From Amycolatopsis sp. GM8 (GTDB lineage: Bacteria > Actinomycetota > Actinomycetes > Mycobacteriales > Pseudonocardiaceae), in the NCBI RefSeq assembly GCF_021653975.1, contig NZ_JAJKFK010000008.1, positions 294,762 through 358,761 on the forward strand: DNA of 64,000 bases. Reading direction: 5' to 3'. Made by a program: the position numbers and the translations under genes. This document shows, one piece after another, positions 51,435-60,791 of this stretch. The first letter of the stretch is position 1. Every line of letters begins with the position of its first letter. The notes under the pieces are model-generated. The model saw only the letters and a list, made by a program, of their open reading frames with translations. It was not told the DNA's origin and made no database searches.

Positions 51435-52367
51435 ATGTCCTTGCTGCCCTACCGGATCGCCGCGACCGGACACAGCCTGAACTATCTTCCCGAATACCTC
51501 GCCCGGGACCGCGGGTTCTTCGCGGAGGAGGGCCTCGACGTCTCGGCGGTCGTGCCCAAGCCGTGGGATTTGGTGCTGGACGAACTGGCCGCGGGCACTT
51601 CGCAGGCCGCGCTCGGCGGGATCTGGGTGCCCTCGATGTATCTCGGCCGGGCCACGCGCTACACGCCGTTCGCCCAGGTCGCCGCTCGTGCGCCGCTCGC
51701 GCTGCTCGGCCGTGAGCCCGTGGCCGAGTTCTCGTGGGACCGGCTGCCCGGTTCGATCATGCTGATGAAGGGCAGCAATGGCGCCAGCGTCGGCGTCTTC
51801 ATGAAGATGCTGCTCGCCGAGCGCGGGGTCGACGTCTCGGCCGTTCGCTTCGTGCAGGATCTCGACGGGCTCATGCTCGGCTCGCTCTTCGCCGGTGGCA
51901 TGGGCGACTACCTGGTGGTGGACTACGGTTCGGCCGCCGCGCTGGCCGCCCGCACCGGGCTGCGTGTGGTCTCGCCGTTCGTCCGCGACGGCGGTGATGT
52001 GCCGTGGAGCGTGTACTACAGCGAAGGCGAGAGCACGCCGGAGCGGGTTGAGATCCAGACCAGGTTCGTCCGCGCGCTGAACCGCGGTATGCAGTGGGTT
52101 GTGGAGCATGACGCGGCGGAGTACGCGGGTTTCCTCGGCGAGACCTTCCCCGCCATCGGGACGGAGCTGGCCGTGTCGCTGACCAACGAGTTCCGCGCGC
52201 TCGGCATGTGGACGACACCGCTGATCGACCGGGCGGCCTACGACCGGTGGCAGCGCGGCATCGCGACCGCTGCGCTGACCACCGCGCCCATCCACTATGA
52301 CGATCTCATCGACTGCGCGCCCACCGCGTTCCTGGCGTCGGAACAGCCGGCCAGCGCCGGTCGATGA
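51435..52367 (+). CDS. NMT1/THI5-like periplasmic-binding fold protein without signal peptide
   Basis: Protein of 310 aa of the NMT1/SsuA-like type II binding fold: YLPEYLARDRGFFAEEGLDV (residues 18-37), LVLDELAAGTSQAALGGIWV and SIMLMKGSNGASVGVFMKML. The N-terminus MSLLPYRIAATGHSLNY has no signal peptide or lipobox, so the protein should stay in the cytosol unless exported by another route. It follows a complete importer, so it may be a ligand sensor or an enzyme of this fold rather than a transport subunit. Confidence 0.7.
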   Translation: MSLLPYRIAATGHSLNYLPEYLARDRGFFAEEGLDVSAVVPKPWDLVLDELAAGTSQAALGGIWVPSMYLGRATRYTPFAQVAARAPLALLGREPVAEFSWDRLPGSIMLMKGSNGASVGVFMKMLLAERGVDVSAVRFVQDLDGLMLGSLFAGGMGDYLVVDYGSAAALAARTGLRVVSPFVRDGGDVPWSVYYSEGESTPERVEIQTRFVRALNRGMQWVVEHDAAEYAGFLGETFPAIGTELAVSLTNEFRALGMWTTPLIDRAAYDRWQRGIATAALTTAPIHYDDLIDCAPTAFLASEQPASAGR

Positions 52368-52378
52368 GGGGGGTGGGG

Positions 52379-53131
52379 ATGCGGGTGCTCGTCGTCAACT
52401 GCAACACCTCGGCCGAGATAACCGGCGTGATCCGGGCGAACGCCCAGGCGGCCGCCCGGCCGGGAACCGAGGTCGTCGCGATTCAGCCGAGCTGGGGTCC
52501 TGAGTCGGCGGAGGGTTTCTACGAGAGTTTCGTGACCGCGGCGGCGGTGCTCGACGCAGTGCTGGCCCACGACGGAACGTTCGACGCCGTGGTGATGGCC
52601 GGTTACGGCGAGCACGGCCGGGAAGGCATGCGACAGGTTCTCGACGTGCCGGTGGTCGATATCACCGAGGCGTCCGCGCAGTTCGCGAGCCTGCTCTCCT
52701 ACCGGTTCGGGGTGGCCACCACCGCGGTGTCAGCGGTAGCCGGCATCGAGGAAAGCCTGCGCTCGGCGGGTTTGTGGTCGCGATGCGCCGGGGTGGTCGC
52801 GACTCGGATCCCGGTCGTCGCGATCCACCAGGACAGCGGGCTGGCCATCGACGCACTCGTCGAGGCGGGCCGGACCCTGCTGGACTCGGGCGCCGACTCG
52901 ATCGTGCTCGGCTGTGCCGGTTTCGCTGGCCTCGACCGGCGGCTGGAGGAGGTGCTCGGGGTGCCCGTGCTCGACGGTGTGACGTGTGCGGTGGCCGTCG
53001 CGGAAGGTCTTGTGGGGCTTGGTAAAACTACCAGTAAGCAAGGTCCGTTCCGGGCGCCGAGCGGAACCAAGACCTGGGCCGGCTGGCCGCGCCGGGCGGT
53101 CGGCAAGATCGCGGGAGTTGCCGATGGCTAG
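52379..53131 (+). CDS. Asp/Glu/hydantoin racemase-family protein
   Basis: Protein of 250 aa. MRVLVVNCNTS (family usually VNPNTS) starts it and LGCAGFAGLDRRLEEVLGVP (Cys near residue 180) holds the second catalytic cysteine. The first catalytic cysteine site, normally ACFxDPG, is MAGYGEHG, so only one cysteine remains; this is the pattern of decarboxylases of the family rather than racemases. I prefer ATG at 52379; an ATG at 52364 overlapping the previous stop is possible. Sits with a PuuE-like enzyme, as expected for cyclic ureide or hydantoin use. Confidence 0.75.
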   Translation: MRVLVVNCNTSAEITGVIRANAQAAARPGTEVVAIQPSWGPESAEGFYESFVTAAAVLDAVLAHDGTFDAVVMAGYGEHGREGMRQVLDVPVVDITEASAQFASLLSYRFGVATTAVSAVAGIEESLRSAGLWSRCAGVVATRIPVVAIHQDSGLAIDALVEAGRTLLDSGADSIVLGCAGFAGLDRRLEEVLGVPVLDGVTCAVAVAEGLVGLGKTTSKQGPFRAPSGTKTWAGWPRRAVGKIAGVADG

Positions 53132-53813
53132 CCCTGCCGAGAACACCGAGGACAGCGAACCGAACGGCGGCTCGCTGTCGGCGAACATCTACCGCACGAT
53201 GCGTCGCTGGATCATCACCGGCGAGTACCCCCAGGGAATGCGGCTCAACGAGCAGCGGCTCGCGGCCGCGCTCAAGGTGTCCCGCGTCCCCGTGCGGGAG
53301 GTGCTGCCACAGCTGACCACGGATGGTTTCGTCGAGATGTTCCCGCACCGGAGCGCGGTGGTGTCGACCTGGACCGTCGATGACGTGCACAACCTGTTCG
53401 ACGCGCGGCTCGCGCTGGAGGTGGAAGCCGCTCGCTACGCCACGAGGAAGGTGGCCCGGGGTGCGTCGATGGCCAAGCTCGCCCAGGTGCTGCACAGTTC
53501 GGATGAGGTGGTGCCGACCGGTGACGACCTGCGCATCGCCGAGTCGAGCACGCTGTTCCACACGCGGGTGGTGGATCTGACCGGCAATGGCCTGATGATG
53601 TCGTTGATGCAGACCGTTTCGCACCGGATGAGCTGGCTGTTCTACCTGACCTCGCAGCGCGACGCGCAGCAGGCGTGCGCGGAGCACCACGAACTGTTCG
53701 ACGCGATCGCGTCCGGCAACGAGGAGGTCGCGCGAGCGGTCGCGTACACCCACATCGAACGGGGCCGGGAACCGTCACTGTCCAGTTTCGACGCCGTCGT
53801 CGAGCGGCCTTGA
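53124..53813 (+). CDS. GntR-family regulator (FadR/FCD type)
   Basis: Regulator of 229 aa: winged helix (LSANIYRTMRRWIITGEYPQ, RLNEQRLAAALKVSRVPVRE) and an FCD all-helical ligand domain (DDVHNLFDARLALEVEAARY, ESSTLFHTRVVDLTGNGLMM). ATG at 53124 overlaps the racemase stop, so it is co-transcribed with the genes it likely controls. Confidence 0.87.
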   Translation: MASPAENTEDSEPNGGSLSANIYRTMRRWIITGEYPQGMRLNEQRLAAALKVSRVPVREVLPQLTTDGFVEMFPHRSAVVSTWTVDDVHNLFDARLALEVEAARYATRKVARGASMAKLAQVLHSSDEVVPTGDDLRIAESSTLFHTRVVDLTGNGLMMSLMQTVSHRMSWLFYLTSQRDAQQACAEHHELFDAIASGNEEVARAVAYTHIERGREPSLSSFDAVVERP

Positions 53814-54439
53814 CCCGGAGCAATTCCAGGATCTCGTTGTGGTCGAAGGCCGTGGCCGGGTCGCAGACCTGCAGCACTCGGTCGCCGGAGGCGGGCGCGG
53901 ACTGGCGCGGGCAGCACGACGTAGGGCTTGGCGGTCATCGCGAACACCCCGTCCGGGCGCCGCTTGATCACGGCTGAGTTCTCGATGACGGTGATCGCCA
54001 AATACAGAGGGCAGTGAGCGTTCCGCGTAACTGTCCGTGGCGGGGTGCGGCGGAAGGACTTTCGAAGATGGGCGTGGATCTGTGGCGTCGTTGTCTTGAA
54101 AGCATTGCAGCTTGAGCAAGGCTTCGACGATCAACGGTCGTATCGACCGCGGGCGCATTCGCCGGCGGCGCGTTGGTGGTTGACGTCAATACACTTGTTG
54201 ACTAGCAGGAAAACTCGACTGCAAGCTGCTGCAAAAGGACGTGCACTGGACGGGTGCCGCGCGGTGATCTTTTGTGCATATGGATGTCGCCTATCGAGCA
54301 GTCTCCACCACGGTCGGCGCTGATCGCGGCATTCTGGGGTGCAAGGGGACGCAGATTCAAATTTCAGGGGGTGTCGGCCGGTGCCAGTGCGTTCGGGGGT
54401 CATCTGCTGGCGGGCGATCACGAGAGTCCTGCCGAACTT
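53814..54439. other. gap with possible decayed fragment
   Basis: Minus-strand pieces AITVIENSAVIKRRPDGVFA and DPATAFDHNEILELLRVKAA lie in different frames around 53800-54000 and look like one broken small gene of unknown family. The rest (54000-54439) shows only chance frames. Confidence 0.4.
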
Positions 54440-55519
54440 CTAGGCTCCCATTTCGATGACGCCGGTGCGCCGCTTGCGGAACTGGGCGCTGAGTGCGATG
54501 GCGACGATGATGGCTCCTCCTTGGAATACGTCGGTGATCCAGGGGGCGGCGCCGACCAGGGCGAGGCCGCTGACGGCGGTGGCCACGAACAACAGGGCGA
54601 GTATGGTGCCGGCTACGTTGAAGCGCCCGGGGCGCCACGTAGTGGATCCCAGGAATACCGCGGCGACGGCCGGCAGGATGAAGTTGATTCCACCGATTTG
54701 CGGGTCGGCGGATCCCTGCACACCGATCTGCATGACTCCCGCGGCGCCGGACAGGACGCCGGCGCCGACGAAGCTGAGGGCGACCGTGCGCCGGGTGGGG
54801 ATGCCGGTCAGTTCCGCGGCGCGCAAATTGGAACCGACCGCGGTCAGCCGTTTTCCGTATGGTGTCTGGGTGAGCAGGTACCAGGCAAGTACCGAGATGA
54901 TCAGCGCGAGCACGAACATGGCCGGTACACCGGCGACAAGCATGTTCCCGAGATTCGTCAGGCTGGACGGCAGGTTGTTGCTGATCGGGGTGCCGTGGGT
55001 GTACGCCTGAATGACGCCTACCAATACCGTCGACGTTCCCAGTGTTCCGATCAGGGAGCTGACACCGAAATAGCTCACGACGACGCCGTTGAAGGTGCCG
55101 ACCAGCGCGCCGACCGCCAAAGCTACGAGCACGGCGACGACGAGAGAGCTTGAGTATTCCGACATCGCTGCGGCGCCGGCCACGGAGCAGATGCTGATAT
55201 TCGAGCCGATCGAAACGTCGAAACGGCCGGCGATGAGCGGGAGCATGAGCGCGAGCGCGGCCACGATGCTGACCGACTGCGTTGTCACGATCGTCTGCAG
55301 ATTGGACAATGTGAAGAAGGTAGCGGGCCGCAGGAGGCTGAACACGGCCGCGACCACCACCAGCAGCCCGACCAGGCCGAACCGTTCGCCGTACACGAGC
55401 GCGGCCGGACGTCGGCGCCGGGGCTCGGCCTTCGCGGCGTCGTGCTCCTCAGGCGATGCGGAATCTTGGGGGAGCCCGTCGTTTCGCACGGTGCCAGACG
55501 GGTCACGCGTTTGAGTCAT
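54440..55519 (-). CDS. ABC transporter permease (RbsC/CUT2 type)
   Basis: Permease of 359 aa with eight to ten helices and the family motif ALMLPLIAGRFDVSIGSNIS (near residue 90) and TPYGKRLTAVGSNLRAAELT (near 215). A polar N-terminal tail of about 40 residues precedes the first helix. Its start overlaps the ATPase stop by 4 bp. Confidence 0.88.
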   Translation of the reverse strand: MTQTRDPSGTVRNDGLPQDSASPEEHDAAKAEPRRRRPAALVYGERFGLVGLLVVVAAVFSLLRPATFFTLSNLQTIVTTQSVSIVAALALMLPLIAGRFDVSIGSNISICSVAGAAAMSEYSSSLVVAVLVALAVGALVGTFNGVVVSYFGVSSLIGTLGTSTVLVGVIQAYTHGTPISNNLPSSLTNLGNMLVAGVPAMFVLALIISVLAWYLLTQTPYGKRLTAVGSNLRAAELTGIPTRRTVALSFVGAGVLSGAAGVMQIGVQGSADPQIGGINFILPAVAAVFLGSTTWRPGRFNVAGTILALLFVATAVSGLALVGAAPWITDVFQGGAIIVAIALSAQFRKRRTGVIEMGA

Positions 55520-57063
55520 TGTGTGCTCCTCGACGATGAATAGACGAGCTCGGTGATCATTTCTTCGGTCGCGTCAGCGCCGGCCAGTTCCGCTCCGATC
55601 CGCCCATCGCTGAGGACGAGCACGCGGTCGGTCACTCGCGACAGTTCGGTGAAATCGGAGCTGACGAGGACCACGGTGAGTCCTTTCTCGACTGCGTCGT
55701 CGATGAGCGCGTAGACATCGGCCCGGGCGCCCACGTCGACGCCCTGGGTCGGCTCGTCGAGCAGTAGCAGACGTGGATCGAGGCGAAGCCACCTGGCGAG
55801 AATGACTTTCTGCTGGTTTCCGCCGGAGAGCTGCGAAAGCGGGGTGAAGATATCGCGGGTCTTGATGCCGAACTTCCGGATATCCGCGCGGGCTTCCTCG
55901 TGCTCGCGCCGATGGCGATAGAGCAATCCTGCGCGGTACCGATTCAAGTCCGCAATGGACAGATTGTCTTCGACCGAGAGGTCACTGAGGGCGGCATCGA
56001 GGGCGCGGTCTTCGGGAACGTAGGCGATACCGTGTTTGATCCCGTCACCGACGCTCCTCGGCCGGATCGTCTCGCCGTCGAGCCGGACCTCACCGCCGTC
56101 GGCGGGCATTGCGCCGGCCAGCATGCGCAACAACTCGGTCCGCCCGGAGCCCAGCAAGCCAGCGATGCCGACCACCTCACCGCGACTCGCGGTGAACGTG
56201 ACGTCGGCGAGCGGACCTCCTCGCAGGCCGCGGACGCTCAGGAAGACCTGTTGGTGATCGCGTTCGGGAGGATGAGGAAGTACTTCGGACACCGGGCGTC
56301 CGACGATGTACCGGACCACATCGGACTCGACGAGGCCCTCGTTCGCCCGGGTGACGACCTTGTGCCCGTCCCGCAGCACGGTGATGTCGTCCGAAATGGA
56401 CAGCACCTCGTCGATCCGGTGACTGACGAACACGATCGTCTGGCCCGACCTGCTGCACGCCTTGATCGACTCGAGGAGAACGTCGACCTCACCCTTCGGC
56501 AGCGTCGCGGTCGGCTCATCCAGTACGAGGATGTTCAGGTCCTCGGCGTCCTCCAGCGCGCGGGCAATCGCCACCATGGTCTGATCCGCGGGCCGCAGAG
56601 AGCCGAGCTCCTGATCAGGTGTCGCGGCGATGCCGAACCTTTCCAGTAACAACGCGGTCCGGCGCCGCAAGGTCGTCCAGCTGATCGTTCCCGGTGTTCC
56701 ACCGAACCCGTTGACCAGGCCGATGTTCTCGGCGACGGTCATTTCCGGGAAAACACCCGGGTCCTGATGCACAAAACGTAACCCGGCGTCGCGGGCGAAT
56801 GCCGGCGTTATCTGGTCGGCGGGGACAGAACGTTGAGCGACCCGGATGATTCCCCCCGGATCGGCGCGGTGCACGCCGGCCAGCACCTTGATCAGCGTGG
56901 ATTTGCCGGAGCCGTTACCACCCAGCAGCGCATGGACCGTTCCGGGGGCGACGTCGACACTGACATCGGAAAGCGCATGCGTTCCGGTGAACGTTTTCGT
57001 CAGATGTTCGATGGAAAGCGCGGCGGGACCGCGGCCGGCGCCGGCCTCTGCACTCACGCTCAT
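55516..57063 (-). CDS. ABC transporter ATPase with duplicated cassette (RbsA type)
   Basis: Duplicated ATPase of 515 aa: first Walker A GGNGSGKST (near residue 47; usual GENGAGKST), first Walker B NILVLDEPTATLP, and a first-half signature replaced by LGSLRPADQTMVAIARALED; second half degenerate loop GLLGSGRTE (near 300) and full signature LSGGNQQKVILARWL with LLLLDEPTQGVD. Co-transcribed with the permease and binding protein. Confidence 0.88.
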   Translation of the reverse strand: MSVSAEAGAGRGPAALSIEHLTKTFTGTHALSDVSVDVAPGTVHALLGGNGSGKSTLIKVLAGVHRADPGGIIRVAQRSVPADQITPAFARDAGLRFVHQDPGVFPEMTVAENIGLVNGFGGTPGTISWTTLRRRTALLLERFGIAATPDQELGSLRPADQTMVAIARALEDAEDLNILVLDEPTATLPKGEVDVLLESIKACSRSGQTIVFVSHRIDEVLSISDDITVLRDGHKVVTRANEGLVESDVVRYIVGRPVSEVLPHPPERDHQQVFLSVRGLRGGPLADVTFTASRGEVVGIAGLLGSGRTELLRMLAGAMPADGGEVRLDGETIRPRSVGDGIKHGIAYVPEDRALDAALSDLSVEDNLSIADLNRYRAGLLYRHRREHEEARADIRKFGIKTRDIFTPLSQLSGGNQQKVILARWLRLDPRLLLLDEPTQGVDVGARADVYALIDDAVEKGLTVVLVSSDFTELSRVTDRVLVLSDGRIGAELAGADATEEMITELVYSSSRSTQ

Positions 57064-57065
57064 CG

Positions 57066-58235
57066 CTACTGACCCGCCCACAGCGTCTTGAACTTGCCCG
57101 CGAAGTCCGGGACGGCCAGTGGCGCGCCTTCGTCCGGCAGGTTGTGGGTCTTGTCGACCAGCACCCACCCACCGCCTTCGTCGGGGAAGTCGGTCGCGTT
57201 CGCGAACAGGCGGTTGAGGGTGTCGGCGAGACCGTACATCTGCCACGTGTAGCCGGGCTGGATGGCGAGTGCGGCCGTCTGGACCCCGCTGCGGATCATG
57301 CTGAGATTCGCCGGGAAACCCTCCGCTCCGATGACGACGAGGTCCCGGCGACCCGATTGTTGAATGGCCGTATTGAGTCCCAGTGGCGCGACGGAGTCGG
57401 TATCGTTCGACAGCACGCTTGCCTCGGGATGGGATTGGATCGCGGCCTTCCAGATCTGGGTCGCGGTCGCCGGAACCTGCGCGAACGTCCACTCGACCGG
57501 AATGACGGTGCACTTCGGGCACTGCTCGTTGAGTGCGGCGAGGAACGCTTTCGTGTTGATGTCGTGGTTCGCGCTACTTTTCTCGGCGAGGTTCAGGATC
57601 GTCGGATTGGGCGGAGCGTAGCCGAGGAGTGTGGTGACCCGGGCCCGCTGGTAGGCCGCCGCGTAGTTTTCCCAGGACGCGCCCCCGAGGTCGTTCTCGG
57701 TCTTGGTGAACAGTCCCGATCCGCCGCCGAATCCCGGATAGTCGCAGTCGAGGCCACCGAAGTTGACCGTCGGAATGTTCGCGGCTTTGGCGGCGAGTAG
57801 TCCCGAGCGGATCGTCGGGCAGTCGAATGCGATGACGGCGATTCCGTCGGCACCCGCGGCCACGGCCTGGTTGATCAGTCCGTTGGCGGTCTGCGGACTC
57901 GCCTTGCTGTCCACGACCGTGACATTCCAGCCGAGTATCCTGCCGGCCTCCTGAAATGCCGTCGCGGCGCCCGAACACGCGTCGAAAGCCTGGCCACAGG
58001 AGACGAACCAGACGTTCTTGCCCCGCTGTGCCTTCGGCCCGGTGGCCGGCGGCGGGCCGTAGTCCCCGGCGTAGAGTTTGGCCACTGCGGGCGAGGCGTT
58101 GTTGATCGCGGCCGCGTTGGCCGCCGAACTCGTTGCGGGGGCCCGCATGCTGCACGACGTCAGCACGGCCGCGACCATTCCGGCCGCCGCCACCCACGAT
58201 GCGAACCCGAGGGAGTGTCTGGTGAAACGGACCAT
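57066..58235 (-). CDS. sugar-type ABC substrate-binding lipoprotein (RbsB-like)
   Basis: Binding lipoprotein of 389 aa; signal peptide ends in VLTSC. NVWFVSCGQAFDACSGAATA and VVDSKASPQTANGLINQAVA fit the type I periplasmic-binding family 1 (RbsB). Several Cys residues in the mature part (FVSCGQAFDACSG; EQCPKCTVIP) could form disulfides. Second gene of the SDR/importer operon. Confidence 0.85.
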   Translation of the reverse strand: MVRFTRHSLGFASWVAAAGMVAAVLTSCSMRAPATSSAANAAAINNASPAVAKLYAGDYGPPPATGPKAQRGKNVWFVSCGQAFDACSGAATAFQEAGRILGWNVTVVDSKASPQTANGLINQAVAAGADGIAVIAFDCPTIRSGLLAAKAANIPTVNFGGLDCDYPGFGGGSGLFTKTENDLGGASWENYAAAYQRARVTTLLGYAPPNPTILNLAEKSSANHDINTKAFLAALNEQCPKCTVIPVEWTFAQVPATATQIWKAAIQSHPEASVLSNDTDSVAPLGLNTAIQQSGRRDLVVIGAEGFPANLSMIRSGVQTAALAIQPGYTWQMYGLADTLNRLFANATDFPDEGGGWVLVDKTHNLPDEGAPLAVPDFAGKFKTLWAGQ

Positions 58236-58290
58236 GGTTTCTTCTTCCGTTCGGTTTCAAACAATAGGCAGGCACAATTCCGTGGTCAGT

Positions 58291-59127
58291 TCAACGGCCG
58301 AGTTGCCCGCCGTCGACCGGCACGGCGACGCCGGTGACGAACCGGCTCGCGTCCGAACCCAGCCAGGCCACGATTTCGCTGACGTCCCGGGGTTCGACAT
58401 GGTCGACGGGCAAAACTTGCATTGCGCGGAATGCCTCGGTGGCGTTGTTCCTGGTGGGGTTCGCGATGTCCGGCCGGAAGACGTCGTAGATGGCCTGGTT
58501 CATGAGCATGTCGGTGTTGACCAGGCCGGGACACACGGAATTGACCCGGATGTTCTCCGGTCCCAGTTCGTTCGCCAGGGTGCGCATCAGTCCGTTGACG
58601 CCGTGTTTGGCCGCTACATAGCCCGCCATGTTGGCGTAGCCCTTCAAACCGCCGAGTGAACTCGTCAGCACGATGGAACCGCCGCGCTTCGCGCTGACCA
58701 TCGAGGGAACGACCGCCTTCACGGTATTGAAGACACCCGTGAGATTGACGTCGATGACGTCCTGCCATTCGGCTTCCGACAGTTCCCAGGTCTTGCGCAT
58801 CGTCGTCAGGATTCCGGCATTGGCGCAGACGACGTCGATATGGCCGAACTCGGAGAGGGCCTCGGCGACGACCTTGTCCAGTTCGGCCGGCGAGCGCACG
58901 TCCGCGGTGCGGCCGAGAATCCGTTGCCCGGTCTCACGCACCAACCGCTCGGTCTCGGCGAGATCGCCTTGCCGGCCAAGCTGGTAAGGTACGGTCTCGT
59001 CGATGTCCTTGTTGATGTCGACGGCGACGATGTCCGCTCCGGCTTTGGCCAAGGTCACGGCATGCGATCGCCCTTGACCGCGTGCCGCACCCGTAATGAA
59101 GGCGACCTTGCCCTTCAGTTCTGCCAT
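58291..59127 (-). CDS. mycofactocin-coupled SDR family oxidoreductase
   Basis: SDR of 278 aa; cofactor motif AFITGAARGQGRSHAVTLAK (residues 10-29), VAVDINKDID, NAG site CANAGIL, catalytic Ser region SIVLTSSLGGLKG and YVAAKHGVNGLMR (YxxxK). The GARGQGRSHA motif and the expected insertion between the second and third strands are those of mycofactocin-coupled dehydrogenases. ATG at 59127 follows GGAG. First gene of the operon; the TetR-type box at 59277 lies upstream. Confidence 0.85.
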   Translation of the reverse strand: MAELKGKVAFITGAARGQGRSHAVTLAKAGADIVAVDINKDIDETVPYQLGRQGDLAETERLVRETGQRILGRTADVRSPAELDKVVAEALSEFGHIDVVCANAGILTTMRKTWELSEAEWQDVIDVNLTGVFNTVKAVVPSMVSAKRGGSIVLTSSLGGLKGYANMAGYVAAKHGVNGLMRTLANELGPENIRVNSVCPGLVNTDMLMNQAIYDVFRPDIANPTRNNATEAFRAMQVLPVDHVEPRDVSEIVAWLGSDASRFVTGVAVPVDGGQLGR

Positions 59128-59276
59128 GGTTACTCCCGATTCGTCGTCATTCCACCGGACCGCGTCAACGGTTGCCGTCATCGGCCGCGGAAATTCACAT
59201 CGCGTGCTTGGGAAAGGAAAGTGACGCCCGCGGGTTACGGAATCAGTCGGGCGTGTCGTCGACGCCGACTGGATTC

Positions 59277-59306
59277 TGTAGTGATCGTTAAACGGTGAGC
59301 ACTACA
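59277..59306. promoter_or_regulatory. putative TetR operator, copy 1
   Basis: TGTAGTGATCG-N8-TGAGCACTACA, an imperfect 11+8+11 inverted repeat 150 bp upstream of the SDR start. It has the same left arm and the same spacing as 60675-60704. Confidence 0.75.
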
Positions 59307-59528
59307 GAAGCATCCGGACTCACGCCCTGTCAAGACCTCGCGATTGATCGATATCTGTCCTTGTTTCCGTGGCGTTAACTCGGGCCGGGTAATCCTTCGC
59401 ACTTTCGCCGAAGGACGAGCCATGGCGCTCAACGACCAGAACGGCGGGCGCTGGTGTACACCCGGGACCCTCGAGCTGCTACGCTCCTGTGTAAACGTGG
59501 GCGTATACGTAGAGTGGGGAAGCGTCCT

Positions 59529-59913
59529 ATGGCGAAACTCCTGCCCGACTACGCCGAGTCGCCCTGGCAGGTCGAAGTGGTCGGTGGCGCGCGACCGGCT
59601 GAGCGATGCGTTGGTGGCCGCCTACGCCGACGAGCGCGCTGGTCTTCGCACCGTCCAATGCGGACCAGCGGATGGCCGCGGATATCGGCATGTACGGACA
59701 GACGCTGCTGCTGGCGATGACCGCCTACGGCGTCGCCAGTTGCCCTCAGGGGCTGCTGGGTTTTTCGGCGATGCGATCCGCGAGTCGCTGGGTATCCGCG
59801 ACGGGAAGGTGCTCTTCGGGATCTCCTTCGGCTACGCCGGCGACACCGCCGCCGTGAACCGGATCAAGCTCACCCGCGCGATGCTTTCCGAGACAGCGAG
59901 ATTCCACTCCTAG
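59529..59913 (+). pseudogene. nitroreductase remnant
   Basis: Fragments of a nitroreductase: ESPWQVEVVGG, then VFAPSNADQRMAADIGMYGQ and TAYGVASCPQGLLGFS in one frame, then DAIRESLGIRDGKVLFGISF and AAVNRIKLTRA in another. The FMN-binding N-terminus is incomplete and two frameshifts separate the parts. Inactive. Confidence 0.75.
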
Positions 59914-59937
59914 GCGGCGCGGCGCCACGAGCAGGTC

Positions 59938-60594
59938 CTAGGCCCGCTTCGCTGTTCGCTGGGTCGTCTTTCCCTTCCGGGAGTTGCGGGTAACACCTGA
60001 TCGGCCTTTCGTGGGCCAGCCCTGCAGCGCCACGTCGACCACCTGATTCAGCTCGTCGGGGGTCGCGCCGTCGACGGCCGCCACCGCGATGCCGTCGCTG
60101 ACGGTGATGACGTACCGCGCCAGTACCGCCGGATCGGTGCCGGCGGGCAGATCACCCTCCTCGACCGCTCTTTCCAGCCGCTGTCGCACCGACACGTAGT
60201 CGCCATTCCGGCGCGCCGCGAGCTCGTCCCGCACGGCCTGGCCGGTCCGGCCGGTCACCAGTGCTCCGTGGACCAGCAGGCAGCCGGGTGGGGTGGCCGG
60301 ATCCGTCGCGCGTTCGACGGTGCTGCGCAGGAGGTTCTCGACGGCCGCGCGCGCGGTCGGGAGGTCGAGGTACCGGCTCGCTTCGACCCCGGGTTCGCTG
60401 GCGTACCGCTCCAGGACCTTGTAGAACAGGGTCTGTTTGTCACCGAATGCGGCGTACATGCTGGGGGCGTTGATGCCCATCTCCTTGGTGAGGTCGGCGA
60501 GCGACGCCCCCTCGTAGCCCTTGCGCCAGAACACGTGTAGCGCACGTTCCAGAGCGACATCCGTGTCGAACCCGCGCGGTCGTCCCGTCGCCAT
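59938..60594 (-). CDS. TetR-family transcriptional regulator
   Basis: TetR regulator of 218 aa with helix-turn-helix RALHVFWRKGYEGASLADLT and INAPSMYAAFGDKQTLFYKV (residues 18-62) and a C-terminal TetR_C domain (PPGCLLVHGALVTGRTGQAV). ATG at 60594 follows GGGGG; an upstream start would overlap the operator. Its basic C-terminal tail (about residues 200-218) is unusual. Likely represses the hydrolase/monooxygenase operon and the SDR/importer operon through the shared 30-bp boxes. Confidence 0.87.
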   Translation of the reverse strand: MATGRPRGFDTDVALERALHVFWRKGYEGASLADLTKEMGINAPSMYAAFGDKQTLFYKVLERYASEPGVEASRYLDLPTARAAVENLLRSTVERATDPATPPGCLLVHGALVTGRTGQAVRDELAARRNGDYVSVRQRLERAVEEGDLPAGTDPAVLARYVITVSDGIAVAAVDGATPDELNQVVDVALQGWPTKGRSGVTRNSRKGKTTQRTAKRA

Positions 60595-60674
60595 CGGTTG
60601 AGACCCCCTGTCATGTAGAACCATCTGTATCAATCGATAGTAAACCCTTGACAGCCGCGATGTGCGCATGATTT

Positions 60675-60704
60675 TGTAGTGATCGATATTTAACGATCAC
60701 TACA
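60675..60704. promoter_or_regulatory. putative TetR operator, copy 2
   Basis: TGTAGTGATCG-N8-CGATCACTACA, a perfect 11-bp-arm inverted repeat that extends to 15-bp arms (60671-60708). It lies in the divergent region between the TetR gene and the hydrolase operon. Confidence 0.85.
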
Positions 60705-60791
60705 AAATACTTCGCTGGTCGACGGGGTTGCGCGAGCGCATGCTGCGGATCCACGTGCTGTCGTGCCTGCCATGAATCCAAGGGAGTGTGC

